Shown here: one piece after another, positions 10,228 to 21,882 of the stretch
Layout: every line of letters begins with the position of its first letter
Position numbering within the stretch: position 1 is the first letter of the stretch
DNA from: Petrosia ficiformis
Taxonomy: Eukaryota; Porifera; Demospongiae; Haplosclerida; Petrosiidae
Reading direction: 5' to 3'
DNA length: 64,000 nt
Assembly (NCBI GenBank): GCA_947044365.1
Contig: OX345636.1
Location: 16,541,115-16,605,114, forward strand
Translations under genes and position numbers: made by a program
Notes under the pieces: model-generated
Database searches by the model: none
What the model saw: the letters and a program-made list of their open reading frames with translations, nothing else
What the model was told of the DNA's origin: nothing

Positions 10228-12140
10228 ATTATATAATTATATTTTATAATATGTTCAAGTTCAGCCAACTTTACTGTAACTGGGCTGAAGTGAAGCTGAA
10301 CTCAGTTCGAGTACAGTGTTAGCTGTACTTTAACAAACTCTTTGTTTCTCTTTCAAAGCCTCAAAAGTAATTCATTGCCTTGTTTACTTTATGATTGTCC
10401 ATATATGGGCATTCTGTGCTATTCATTCAACAATGGTTGACACAGAATCAGAGTACGGTCTCCCATATACGTTTCAATTGCAAGTGATGAGCTGAAATCT
10501 CTGCTAATTATTAGCAGCTAATATATAGCAATAGTTCCTAATACATACATACTTTTTGATATCTACTGTTTTTACATCATCTGGGATCTTCTTTAGGGTA
10601 GAGAACAGGTAGGTTGCTAAATTTAGTATCAAAACCTCATCATCCTATTATTATTATTATTATTATTTTCCAGACAAATCATTTGTTTTGTTTGTTGAAC
10701 TATCACAATGATTATACACCTTTCCAATAGCACTAAATGTCTACAAGTATCGAGATTATATATGCAGGTAATATGAAAGAGTCTCAAAAACTGCAGAAAA
10801 GTGTATTAATTAATTGAGCCACGTGGAATTGAATTGCACATGTGTATTTGTGTGTCTTCAAAACATGAAAGCTGTTATGGAGTTGCTCTGTGAAAGGAAA
10901 GTGCTGGTTACGTTTGAAGTATAAGCATAGTAATAATTTGTGTGTTCAAAAGCATTCTTATATCGATACCATTGTGTACTGACATCATAATCTCGTTTGA
11001 GCACACACAGACACACAATATGATTACCATACCCTTCCACCTGCCTATGCTTCGTAGTGAGGGTAATGATAAACAAGCCTCACAACTGTACCTATATATA
11101 TGTATGATTATAATTATGCTGTAAACATTGAGGAGTTACAAAAAAATGTCCACAAATTATCCATCAGTCAGAAAAAAATATGGAAACAAGAATAATAAAA
11201 ATAACTTCAATAAAAATGAAATACAATGTAAGGTCATCATAACCCAAAAGGATGCGAACAAGATCTGGGTGAGATTGACACGGAAGACCCAAAATAAACA
11301 ACCACTTCCATATAACTCTACATAAATACCTATACCACTATGGAGCAAAATACAAAGAGCTGTACTTATATGTAGGATTAATTTCAGGTCATACGTTAAC
11401 CTCCTATGTCAATATCACCCTGATCTTGTTTGCATCCTTTTTGGGCTACGATGACCTTACATCGTCTTTTAAAAATGCATATTTTTATTTTTCCTTCTTT
11501 ATGCTCCGTCCGTTCATGAGCATGTAGTTATAAACTAGGCAAAGAAAACAAACTACAAGGGATTATGAAAATACTCTCAAATATCTAATGAATATCATTA
11601 TTATCACCACAAAAGGAAGTAGGCAGAACTATGAGACATCCAATAAACTGAATGTAGATTATTCATATGCTAAACAAGATGGACATCGTAACCAGTTTAC
11701 TATAGCCTTACATGCTCTTAGGTGCTTAAGATGGTGGGAGAAAAAGAGCAGATTCAACCGTTTGTTAACTATTTAATTTCCCTCATCCATTAACTGTCAT
11801 AGTCTTTCCGTTTCAATTTAGCTAAAATATAAGACCATGTGATCTCTGTTTCTGCATAGTACATTGATCTTGTTCCAAACCAGGAGCAGATCTTGGCAGT
11901 ATTATTGTGTACTAAAAATTAACTATTTAGTGGCCACATGTTGTTTGTACGTTAATTAACACAGGCACAATCAGTGGAATCCAAGCTCACCACCTTAAGA
12001 AACCGAGTATGAAACTAGATTTTGGTTTTTGATAGTCAGAAGATGAGTTATATACCTTCTCTGTAATCAAAAGCTGAAGTTGGCCAAACTATAATGACTG
12101 TTTTTGCAAGGATTTATTTCAGCTACCTCTTACTTATATT
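10228..12140. repeat. Duplicate block A, middle part (no intact gene)
   Basis: This continues block A to the right of the 7.25-kb element and matches block B (about 40100-44150) with gaps. Shared landmarks are the CTGGGCTGAAGTGAAGCTGAA stretch, the GATTACCATACCC tail at about 11020-11060 (42940-42990 in B), and the ATAACCCAAAAGGATGCGAA stretch at 11237. Open frames at 10858-11076, 11128-11325 and 11588-11776 are not conserved as proteins between the copies and I do not call them genes. Confidence 0.6.
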
Positions 12141-12149
12141 ATATCTGTG

Positions 12150-12627
12150 CATACCTGGAATGGATGATGATAAAGTGTTTCTGGTATTCATCAGCTATAT
12201 GAATCTCTTTTGTCTTTAGAACACGTAACAGTTCTTTTCTACTACAATTAGAGCTAGCATCTAGCCATAAAGTGAAAATCAATCAGTCTTCTCAGCGACA
12301 TCATTTTTAGACTGTAACTTCATTACCATCAAGATTTAGTTGGATCCCAGTTCAACAGTTTTAATATGCTTTTCAAGTTTAGCTGGGCGATTGTCAATGT
12401 TTTATATACAGCTCTTGTCTTTAGAGCACGTAACAGTTCTTTTCTACTACAATTACAGATAGTATCTAGCCATAAAGTGAACATCAGTCTTCTGCACTCA
12501 GCAACATCATTAGACTGTAACTTGATGCCTCCAATTTATTACCATCAAGATTTAGTTGGATTCCCAGTTCATACCATTTAACAGTTCTAATATGCTCTTC
12601 AAGTTTAGCTGGGCGATCGTCCATGTT
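12150..12627 (-). pseudogene. Two tandem Death-like exon remnants (block A)
   Basis: Read on the minus strand, 12627-12420 encodes MDDRPAKLEEHIRTVKWYEL, then GIQLNLDGNKLEA. After a one-base frameshift it continues ECRRLMFTLWLDT and SRKELLRALKTRAV. The pattern (W-x-x-LGIQL, spaced helices, C-x2-M-x3-WL, then L-x3-L) matches Death-fold domains in sponge proteins. A second, more damaged copy lies at 12150-12400. Both have counterparts at 44150-44760. The frameshift after LEA in the first copy and short internal deletions in the second make both nonfunctional. They look like decayed exons of a Death-domain gene running on the minus strand. Confidence 0.55.
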
Positions 12628-12704
12628 TGACATGAAAAAAAAGAAAGGGCTGAACTACCGTATATAATTGATTATACCTTAGATCGAGGGGTCCGACACT
12701 GGCC

Positions 12705-12845
12705 GAAATCTCGTACAAGTTGTAGTAAATCTTTACTAAATCTTTAACATCCACAATCTTACTTAAATCTTTAAAAAATCTTTGAATCCCTGAAAATCTG
12801 CAGAAATCCTCACAAATCTGTCTAAATCTGTCCAAAATCTCACCG
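12705..12845. repeat. Left subterminal AAATCT repeat array
   Basis: About a dozen degenerate copies of AAATCT spaced 8-14 bp apart. An equivalent array with the same strand orientation lies at 20650-20795, just inside the other end of the same element. Confidence 0.7.
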
Positions 12846-13102
12846 AATCTCAACCTTTTATAATTATTTTTAACATTAATTAATAATTTTTAATAACATT
12901 AACTATAAAATTTAATAACCATAATTGCAAAATTAAAAAAAATTTTAAATTATGTTATCAAAAGTATTGTAAATTATCATGAATAAGGCAGTGACATTTC
13001 ATGCACCAGTTAAGTTGAGTTAACACCTAAATCTTTGAGAAGCATGTTCTCTATCAGGCTCCATTGAAATCCTCTTGAATCTGCAAATTTCTAGTGACAA
13101 AC

Positions 13103-13425
13103 TGTAACAGACATTATAAAGCTAAGACTAAGTTAAATGTGTTGTGTTAAGTATTCTTTCTTTGATTACATAGTTGTAGTTTACTTTGTGTACACCTGCT
13201 TCCATGTGTTTATTACTTGTGTAGCTATACTTTACTTTGAGTTGTAAGGTGTTTATTACCACCTGGTCTTATTGGTAATGTGTTGTTTTGTTCATTGTTA
13301 TATATGTGTTGCTCTGTTCATTGTTACATGTAAGTATAAATAGACTATATTATTTATTATAAATATATCATTTTTATAACTCTGTTCGAGAACATAAAGC
13401 TCCGGTAAAACTCAGCCTGGTTACA
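13103..13425 (+). repeat. Gypsy 1 5' LTR
   Basis: This is a 323-bp direct repeat of 18125-18447, starting TG and ending CA. A TATAAATAGA-like box (about 13335) may be the promoter core. The sequence directly downstream, TGGCGCAGTGGGTAGG from 13428, is the probable primer-binding site; I could not identify the tRNA. Confidence 0.93.
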
Positions 13426-13483
13426 ATTGGCGCAGTGGGTAGGATCTCTCCTTGTATAGCAGACGAATCACTCCTAATTCATA

Positions 13484-14314
13484 ATGGCAGCAAGACCTCA
13501 AGTAGTACCCGAGCCGTTCACTGGTGAATTCACTGGTGAAGGAAGCTGGGATGACTGGATAGACCACTTCGAAAGTGCAGCGGCAGTAAATAAATGGGGG
13601 GATGCTGATAAATTGCTGTGGTTACGAGTCCGTATGACTGGTAGAGCCCAAAAGGCCTACAAGAATCTTAGCGAAGCTGCAAAAGGCGACTATGAACGAT
13701 GCAAAGGGTGTCTGCAGGAGAGATTCGAACCAGCAAGCAAGAAGAAACTCTACAGAGCTGAGTTTCATGCCAGGAGAAAACGAAGGACCGAAGATTGGGC
13801 CTCCTTTGCTGAGGATATTAAGGCTCTTGCCGAACGAGCATTTAATAATCTCGAGCCAGATGCGAGAGAGCATCTAGCTCTGACACATTACCTCCAACGG
13901 CTAGAAAATCCACAAGTGGCTTTCAGTGTAAAGCAAAACAGACCAAAAAACATAGATGAAGCTGTAAGTGCAACCCTCGAAATGGAGTCTTACCTCTTGG
14001 CAAAAGCAGGGCGAGTTGGACATATTCCAGGACCAGAGTCTGAACAAGAAGCTATCTCAGTTGCTGCAGTGCAGACCAGACAAGACTCAATGATGAATCT
14101 GCTACAGGCAATGATGGAGCGGTTGGAGAAACTGGAGACTGACAGGGAACCTAATTCTTCGCCAGATGTATCTTCCTACAAGGAGCAAGCAAAAGACAAG
14201 CCAAGTACTAGGAGAAAAGGAGGTCAGACGAACCGCATAATCTGTTTTAAATGTGGGAAGGAAGGTCATATGGCTCGAGGATGCCGAGCCAGAGGACAGC
14301 AGCAGGGAAACTAG
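13484..14314 (+). CDS. Gypsy 1 Gag with CCHC zinc knuckle
   Basis: This 276-aa structural protein would form virus-like particles and bind the element RNA in the cytoplasm. The N-terminal half contains the W-x2-W-x2-HFE motif (WDDWIDHFE) and an LxWLRxRMTGRA-type block usual in metazoan Gypsy Gag. A CX2CX4HX4C knuckle (CFKCGKEGHMARGC) is near residues 257-270. It starts 59 nt after the LTR at the first ATG. The next frame (pol) begins before the Gag stop and lies in the -1 frame, so a -1 ribosomal frameshift in the 14251-14314 overlap is the likely expression route. The Gag frame itself is intact. Confidence 0.9.
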   Translation: MAARPQVVPEPFTGEFTGEGSWDDWIDHFESAAAVNKWGDADKLLWLRVRMTGRAQKAYKNLSEAAKGDYERCKGCLQERFEPASKKKLYRAEFHARRKRRTEDWASFAEDIKALAERAFNNLEPDAREHLALTHYLQRLENPQVAFSVKQNRPKNIDEAVSATLEMESYLLAKAGRVGHIPGPESEQEAISVAAVQTRQDSMMNLLQAMMERLEKLETDREPNSSPDVSSYKEQAKDKPSTRRKGGQTNRIICFKCGKEGHMARGCRARGQQQGN

Positions 14315-17300
14315 TAACCCTCGGCGCCAAAGACCTGGTGTCCGAGGGTGATCCTAGACAGGCCAGTAATATTAGTATCTTACCTGTAAACCCAGTACCA
14401 GCCTATAATGTAAAAGGATATGTTAATAACCTCTCTATTCAAATTGTTCTAGATACAGGTGCAGCAGTCACCCTCCTGAAAAAGGACATTTGGGACAAAT
14501 TACACTTCACTTCTGCTGACCTGGAGCAATGGACCAGACAGCCTCTTGTTGGTGTTGAAGGAACACCTCTCAATGTACACGGCACAATGGAACTCGAGCT
14601 GAAAATGGGAGAGGAGATATTCCAGACCAAAGTCATAGTAGCGGATGGCTTGACTGCTGAGTTAATCCTGGGATTGGATTTCTTAGAAGAGCACAACTGC
14701 ACTATTGAAATTGGAAGGAAGACCTTACATTTTATTGATCGTGGGACGTCAGTCACCTTACAAGGATGTGGAGAAGTAACAATGCCCATAGGAGTAGCCA
14801 TGGGAGAGACAGTTCAGGTTCCTGCGTACAGTGAAATGGAAGTAATGGTCAACCTCACCCAAACACCAACTTCTGGGACATGGATAATGGAAGGAGATAC
14901 AACCCCCATCAACAACTCCACAGGAGAAATCCCAGCACGGTTATTAAACCCAACAGCAGAATCAGTTACACTCTATAAAAGACAAAAAATTGGTATGCTG
15001 CAGGAAGCTGAGGAAGAACTAGAACCATGTCTTGGTGCCTCCACTATCCAGACAGGGAACTTAGCTGAAAATATTAAGGCAAAACGGGAGATGTTATGGA
15101 AACTTGTTGAAGGTGGAGATGGACCCCTAACTGAAGCGAACAAAGAACAGTTATTCTATCTCCTGGGAGAATACGCTGACATATTTGCCATCTCAAAGGA
15201 AGACCTTGGTCGAACAGCCAAGGTACAGCATCGAATTAACACTGGAAACTCTCACCCGATTCGTCAACCATTGAGACGCATACCACCAGCAAAGCGGGAA
15301 GAGGTCAGACAACTGCTCAAGGAAATGCTAGATCAGGATGTTATAAAGCCAACCAACAGTCCATGGGCCTCCCCAGTTGTGATCGTCAAGAAAAAGGACG
15401 GGTCTCCAAGATTTTGTGTTGACTACCGCAAAGTCAATACCGTTACAAGAAAGGATGCATATCCACTTCCACGAGTTGATGATACACTTGATACATTAGC
15501 TGGATCCAAGTGGTTTAGTACTCTCGATCTTTTGAGTGGCTATTGGCAGGTGGAAGTTAGACCTGAGGATCGTGAAAAGACAGCTTTTTGCACACCAGAT
15601 AGCCTCTTCGAATTTAATGTGATGCCATTTGGGCTGTGTAACGCCCCCGCAACGTTCCAGCGGCTCATGCATGGATACAGTTTTAGCTGGTTTACAGTGG
15701 ACCAATTGCCTAGTTTACCTAGACGATGTGATTGTTCTAGGAAGGACGTTCAAGGAACACCTATCTAACCTTAAGGAAGTATTCGATAAGTTTTGAGAAG
15801 CCAGGTTGAAACTTAAAGCTTCAAAATGTGCCTTATGTCAAGAGAAAGTCGAATTTTTGGGACACATTGTTTCAGCTAATGGGGTAGCCACCGACCCGAA
15901 GAAAACAGAAAAGGTAGCCAATTGGCCAGTCCCAAGATCACGCCGAGAAGTACAACAGTTCCTTGGTCTTGCAAACTATTATCGTCGTTTTGTTCAAGAT
16001 TATGCAAGAATAGCAAAGCCTCTTTAACCGAGAAAAATACAACATTTAAATGGACTAGTGAATGTGAGGGCTCTTTTGAGAATCTTAGACAGAACCTAGT
16101 ATCAGCACCTGTACTTGCCTTCCCTGATTGTTCCAGACCATTTATCTTGGATACTGATGCTAGCGACTCTGGAATAGGAGCCGTGTTGTCCCAAGTACAG
16201 GATGATGGCACTGAACGTGTGATTGCCTATGCTAGTAGAACATTAAGTAAAGCTGAACGTAGATATTGCGTTACTCGACGAGAGTTGTTAGCTGCAGTTG
16301 TTTTTATTCGACAGTTTAGATCTTATCTTCTGGGAAATAAGTTCACTCTTCGTACAGACCATGGATCACTAAGGTGGTTGTGGAACTTTAAGCAGCCAGA
16401 AGGACAACTTGCTCGATGGCTGGAGAAGCTACAAGAATATGACTTCATTATTGAGCATCGCCAAGGAAGGAAACATAATAACGCTGATGCATTATCTCGT
16501 CTCCCATGCAATCAATGTGGAAGAGAAAGCCACTTTACAGAAACAGACCAGAATACTCATATTGTTGGGTTGGTGACTAATGAAGAAAACGCAAATGTCC
16601 GTGGAAAATCGCCAGAAGAAATTCGACAGCTTCAACTTGCTGACCCAATGATAGGACCTGTACTAAAGTCACTGGAAAGTCTTGAGAAACCCACTCTGGA
16701 CTATATACGAAGCCAACCACCAAAGAGTAGACGACTCTTTCAACTGTGGGAACAACTGATAATACTTGATGGTCAGCTCTGGAGACTGTATGAGAATGAA
16801 GAGGGCTCCTCTGTTCAACAGCAGTTAGTAGTTCCATCCTCCTTAAAAAGGGAAATTATGGAAGAACTTCATGAGGGTGTTATGAGTGGACACCTTGGAC
16901 AAGAGAAGACAATGCAACGTTTAAAACGACGGTTCTACTGGCCAGGACAATGGAACGATGTAAGAGATTGGTGCAATACTTGCCCCATATGTGCTACAAG
17001 GAAGACTACACAACTAAAGTCAAAGGCACCTCTCCAACCAATCAAACCTAGTTATCCCATGCAGATCATTGCTATGGACATCTTGGGTCCACTACCTGAA
17101 AGTGAGGCTGGGAACTCATATATACTAGTTATTGGTGATTACTTTACCCGCTGGATGGAAGCATACCCTATTCCAAACCAAGAAGCGACTACAGTAGCGA
17201 GAATATTAACCAATGAACTGTTCTATCGTTTTTCACTACCTGAGCAACTACACACAGATCAAGGTAGACAGTTTGAATCTGAACTAATTTCGGAAATGTG

Positions 17301-18090
17301 CAGATTGTTGAAGATTCGAAAGACCCGTACAACACCTTATCATCCACAATGTGATGGTCTTGTTGAACGCTTCAATCGCACACTACTGAATATGCTTGCC
17401 ACTTGTTTAAAAGATCATCATTTTTTGTGGGAAGACTACATTCGTCCTGTATGTATGGCATACAACACCAGTACACAGTCTACTACTGGCTATACTCCCT
17501 TTTACTTAATGTTTGGAAGACAAGCAAAACTTCCCGTTGATATCATGTATGGTACCAATGCTATGAATGAAGTATCACCAAACCAACATGCAGCCGACCT
17601 TCGAACCAGACTCACTGAAGCATATGAGAAAGTTAGACAACATTTAAATATAGGTCAAGAACGGCAGAAAGAATTCTATGATAGAAGGGTACATGGTAAA
17701 CCCTATGATGTAGGGGCCCTAGTATGGTTGCATTCACTTGTTCTTCCCCGTGGTAAATCAAAGAAGTTTCATCATCCTTGGACTGGACCATTTATTGTTG
17801 TCAAAAGATTATCTGATGTTACATATCGAATTCAAAGTCGTGAGGGCAGGCGACGCCTTGTTGTACACTTTGATAGACTCAAGCTATGTCATCCGGGCAC
17901 TCGTTTCAACTCTGAATACTTGCCGCCAAGTCAACCAGATACTTCTCGTCTGCAACAAAATCATGAGGTACCATTTGGAACACAATTGCAACTGATTGAT
18001 GATGATGACCTTGTAACCCCACCACCTTCACGATATCCACATCGTGACCGACGCCCTCCTGACCGTTTAGCATCCTACATTCACCATTAA
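14251..18090 (+). pseudogene. Gypsy 1 Pol polyprotein, disrupted
   Basis: Domains in order: aspartic protease (LDTGAAVTLL, about 14450), reverse transcriptase (14251 frame to about 15665, continuing in another frame with its YLDD box near 15715), RNase H (FILDTDAS near 16145, NADALSRLP near 16485), integrase zinc-binding HHCC region (about 16870-16995), integrase core with D, D and E near 17075, 17260 and 17360, and a GPY/F module near 17785. There are three lesions. A 4-bp duplication at about 15667-15673 shifts the frame, a TGA stop lies at 15794-15796, and a second frame change with a TAA occurs at 16025-16027. The three pieces are otherwise well conserved, so inactivation is recent. It cannot make a full-length Pol as it stands. 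Confidence 0.92.
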
Positions 18091-18124
18091 ACTACGAGAC
18101 GTAGTTTTTCAAGGAAGGGAGCAG

Positions 18125-18447
18125 TGTAACAGACATTATAAAGCTAAGACTAAGTTAAATGTGTTGTGTTAAGTATTCTTTCTTTGATTACATAGTTGTA
18201 GTTTACTTTGTGTACACCTGCTTCCATGTGTTTATTACTTGTGTAGCTATACTTTACTTTGAGTTGTAAGGTGTTTATTACCACCTGGTCTTATTGGTAA
18301 TGTGTTGTTTTGTTCATTGTTATATATGTGTTGCTTTGTTCATTGTTACATGTAAGTATAAATAGACTATATTATTTATTATAAATATATCATTTTTATA
18401 ACTCTGTTCGAGAACATAAAGCTCCGGTAAAACTCAGCCTGGTTACA
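18125..18447 (+). repeat. Gypsy 1 3' LTR
   Basis: The same 323-bp sequence as the 5' LTR. It is preceded by the purine-rich tract AAGGAAGGGAGCAG (18111-18124), the probable polypurine tract for plus-strand priming. Confidence 0.93.
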
Positions 18448-18734
18448 AAACAAAAACATTTGTTGACCTTGGGTAAGCAAAAAACATGTATTATGAAGAA
18501 TAATGTAGTTCATGTAAGATAAATGTAATTCTTTAGAGTATATACAGAATTCACTTGTAGTTCCAAAAGCTCACCCAAGGACTGAGTCCAGTACTCTCAT
18601 AGGCCGACTATATCCTTGTCACCATCCCAGCCCATCTTCATTTAATTCTGAATAGAAAACACTTACAAAAAAGAGAAAAGTAAGAAATAAATACATAAAT
18701 TATGGTGTTGATCAGAATGCTTCTTTTACATCAG

Positions 18735-19832
18735 GATTGAAAATTCATTCAATGATCCACCTGAAGAGTATGTACCTCAATTCTCCCAAGACTTTCCTGA
18801 CCAAGAAGAGAACCAAGCTGAGGACATACTACAAGATAAGCCTGAGGATTCAATAACAGTAGATTTATCTAATCAAAGCTTTTGTCTTGGGTTTGGGCCA
18901 AGTTTAGACCCAAGTAATGTCATTACACCATCTCCTCCTGAATTAAATGTCAATTTTACTGACACAAACCAATGTACAGATGATGACATAACAAATAAAT
19001 TCACACAACATTTACCACTGTATGTTGTTAACTGTTTCCTAGCAGCAGGGTATGACACTACAGAAGTAATTGCTGACATGCATGTCACAAACAAGGCAGG
19101 TGATTCTTAGCAACAATCGAAGAATACATCAACAAGCAATATCCTGATGATAAAAGCTTCACCCATAGGGGTTGCAAAATCTGTAAGTTTCCTCCTGGGC
19201 ACAGAATTCGTATAGCAAAGTTCATTCAAATGATGAAAGATGTTAAAAAAGCAAATTGCCAAGCAAAGGCAGGCAGGTCACATTGGGTATTAATTTCCAC
19301 TATAAACTGCCTTCAGGGGGAGGTAAGACTCTATGACCCTTTGCATACTTCCTTAAGCAGCGAGACAAAAACAATTATTGCTCAACTCATGCGAACTGAA
19401 AAACCTTCAGTAGCAGTACACATCATGAATGTGTCAAAGCACGCTGGAACTCAAGATTGTGGCCAATTTGCAATCGCATTTATGACCTCTCTAGCATACG
19501 GTAATAATCCAACAACAGAGGTATATCGTCAAGATGAAATGAGGGCTCATTTATCAACTTGCTTTGAGAAAAAAGTGATGCAATGCTTTCCAACTTCGAA
19601 AAAATGACGGATAAGCGGCAGCATAGTGAAAATGACAAAAATAGCTGTTTACTGTACATGTCGATTGCCATACTGTGATGATCCTGATAAAAGTGAAAAA
19701 ATGGTATGCTGTGATACATGTAACAAATGGTTCTATACTCACTGTATTTCTGAAGAGTTAAAGCAGAGAGTCCAGCAGAAAAATTGGTGTTGTGAAAAGT
19801 GTACAAGAGACACTCAGGCTTTGAACCCTTAA
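18735..19832 (+). pseudogene. Ulp1-like cysteine protease plus PHD finger, decayed (Zisupton-like ORF)
   Basis: An exon appears to begin after the acceptor TTTACATCAG at 18734. Its acidic N-terminal part runs to a TAG at 19108-19110, where a one-base frame change is needed to continue. The next part holds the Ulp1/C48 catalytic pattern: His in SHWVLIST (about 19280), Asp in LYDPLH (about 19332), and Gln-x-Cys in TQDCGQFA (about 19460). After a single in-frame TGA (19605-19607) the same frame continues into a PHD finger with Cys pairs YCTCRLP, CCDTCNKWFYTHC and CCEKC. Ulp1 domains cleave SUMO or ubiquitin-like proteins and PHD fingers bind histone tails. Together with the flanking 8-bp TSD this suggests the C-terminal end of a Zisupton-type transposon protein. 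Confidence 0.7.
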
Positions 19833-19939
19833 ACTTACACATTAAATTAAACTGATTGAGTTTTTCTACATATACAGATGATTACATGTATGTCCATGTA
19901 TATACAATGCTTCATCCTTTTTTCCTCTAAATTAATTAA

Positions 19940-20552
19940 GGTGGTACTAGGGAGTGGGCGGATGCGACTCCAATCAGTTTCAAAATAGAATATTATATAA
20001 TATGACTCTAACCTGGTGTAATGGCAACCTTCATATCTTCTAATCACCTTTATAGGGTCCTGGAAGTGATAAAACATATATAAAATGTCCATTTTTGTAA
20101 TCGCAATAAGTACAAAACGGAAAAAGCCACGCCCACCAATCATGGCATGCACCAAGTACAATGCATTTAGAGAAAACAAATAGAGCCGTTTTCTGCAAAT
20201 TCATTTTACTTTTATAGTTACAAGAGGCTGAAGAAAGCTGAATTCTGTAGCTTTTCACTGAAACCATAAAATCTACCTTTCTAGGCACTATCAAACTCCG
20301 ATCTTTCTCAGAGAGCAACTACAGTTACCCGCCATTGTTTCCCACCCACCGCCCCCTCCACCACCCGTGGGCCGTGTTTAGCTTTGTTTCTGAAAATAAA
20401 CTATCAGTCAAAACATTTAGGCCCAATAATTATACCCCCGGGTGGGTGTGGCTTCCAAAAAATACAGAATGGAACCAGATTGTATGCAGCAAGAAGCTTG
20501 CAAGACTAGAAACTGATTGGAGTAGCATTCGCCCACGGAAAAGACTAAAACC
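19940..20552. mobile_element. TTAA-flanked MITE, 613 bp
   Basis: The left end (from 19940, GGTGGTACTAGGGAGTGGGC) and right end (to 20552) are inverted repeats of about 40 bp with indels, sharing GACTCCAATCAGTTTC / GAAACTGATTGGAGTA internally. TTAA lies directly outside each end (19936-19939 and 20553-20556), as in piggyBac-like or Kolobok-like elements. There is no coding sequence. It is inserted in the Zisupton-like element. Confidence 0.7.
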
Positions 20553-20649
20553 TTAATATGTTAACTTTCTTAATTAATGATACTGACTGTTAACAAACAA
20601 CTAACTTACTGACTCCATTATTTTGAAAAATTGTCAAAATTCAGAGCTC

Positions 20650-20795
20650 AAATCTATGAAATCATACTACAAATCTTTCAAATCCAAGTGAAATCTCTGA
20701 AATCTTTTAGAATCTTCCAAGAATCTTCAAATCTGGTTTGAACCTCCAAATCTTGAAATCCTTACGAAATCCGTAAATCTCTGTTAAATCTCAAA
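20650..20795. repeat. Right subterminal AAATCT repeat array
   Basis: About fifteen degenerate AAATCT / AAATCC units lie immediately inside the right TIR of the Zisupton-like element, matching the array at 12705-12845. Confidence 0.7.
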
Positions 20796-20839
20796 TTATG
20801 GGGCGTGTCATACCCCTCGCCTTAGATACCTTACCACTT

Positions 20840-21104
20840 TCAGTTTTTTAGTGTTGTAATTTTACAACATCCTGTCAGATAGGAAGTACCACACCTACTT
20901 ATTACATTGCTAAATTTCACTGCAATGGCTGGGTCTTGGATGTACCACACCCCAAATTACTGCAGATTACAAGAGTATACCAATGTGGTGGCGGCATGTC
21001 GGCATTCTATTGTTCAAAACGCCTACGCTTCGTTGGATGTGGTCTAGCGGTGCTTTGATTCAAGTGTCCGCCCTTTGATGTTACTTTGAAGTTAGCTTAG
21101 AATA

Positions 21105-21148
<44 letters not shown>

Positions 21149-21425
21149 GAAAGGAGAGGAGAGTAGAACGTTATGTTGATGTTTGTGTGATGTATAGACT
21201 TGGGTTTCTAGCTGGTTCTAGCGAGAGAGAAAGGGATGTTGGGAGAATAAGTGACAAATAGCGTTCGTGTGCAGACTTGAGTAGATGCTGTGCTTGCAGT
21301 AATTGGTAAGCAAGGTTGAGGTGAGTGTTAGATTGCTCCAGAAGTTGGAGAAAGTTGCAAATTGCCTGTATTCATTTGCAACGAAGGTTTTGATTTTAAT
21401 GAGATGCTGAGCCACACCTCGCAAT
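20840..21425 (-). repeat. Dispersed repeat, copy 2, with a poly-A tract
   Basis: Reverse-orientation partner of 405-870. A run of about 39 A residues (21108-21146) interrupts it and is absent from copy 1. No gene is seen. Confidence 0.7.
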
Positions 21426-21729
21426 CAGTATATTACATCCATGGTAGGTGTGGTTGGAATTATTATTAAAATTAATTCATTCTTTTTTCAAAAGCCCCCG
21501 GGTTACGAAACTGTAAGTGTTACACTGTCGTTTCCAGTAATTTTGCAACGGCGCTCTCAAACCGGAGATGACGTAATTATACTTACAATAGTAAACATTA
21601 CAGCAAACACCACATGATCAGAGTAAATTGATTGGCTAAATTTATACCACACCCATTCCCGCTTTGACATTTTTTGTTGCAAGATTGATGCAAATGACAG
21701 TAGCGGGAATTATAATTGCGATAATAAAT

Positions 21730-21882
21730 CACGTGAAATTTTCATTCTCGTCCCCAGACCGCCACGCCCTACAGTCGAATAACAGTTGCTTGGTCTTAGC
21801 GTCAATCATCTTTTACACTTTAAAAAGCTTCGGAAAAGATGTATGGCGGTCTGGGTACAAGACTATGAAATTTTAGTTCGTG
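21730..21882. mobile_element. MITE-like repeat with CACGTGAAATTTT ends (copy 1)
   Basis: The left end CACGTGAAATTTTCATTCTC and the reverse complement of the right end (CACGAACTAAAATTTCATAG) are inverted repeats with a shared CCAGACCGCC block. A second copy lies at 44859-45081, and similarity continues about 150 bp beyond the right end in both copies. Confidence 0.6.

Larger units (their letters stand above)
13103..18447 (+). mobile_element. Gypsy LTR retrotransposon 1, 5.35 kb, broken pol
   Basis: It is flanked by 323-bp LTRs (TGTAACAGACATT ... CTGGTTACA) and a 4-bp TSD AAAC (13099-13102 and 18448-18451). The internal order is gag, protease, reverse transcriptase, RNase H, integrase, which is Ty3/Gypsy order. 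No envelope-like ORF is present. It lies inside the Zisupton-like element. The LTRs differ at one base that I noticed (CTCTG versus CTTTG near the 3' part), so insertion was recent even though pol carries disabling lesions. Confidence 0.95.
12685..20819 (+). mobile_element. Zisupton-like (KDZ) DNA transposon remnant, 8-bp TSD
   Basis: The left end CGAGGGGTCCGACAC (12685) and right end GTGTCATACCCCTCG (to 20819) are imperfect TIRs. CCTTAGAT flanks both sides (12677-12684 and 20820-20827), a perfect 8-bp TSD. Just inside both ends are arrays of degenerate AAATCT repeats (12705-12845 and 20650-20795). The only protein trace is a decayed Ulp1 protease plus PHD finger (18735-19832). Zisupton elements are described with 8-nt TSDs, subterminal repeats and a C-terminal Ulp1 domain, so the combination fits. 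The core transposase is not visible; after removing the nested Gypsy and TTAA MITE only about 2.2 kb of its own sequence is left. Confidence 0.65.
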
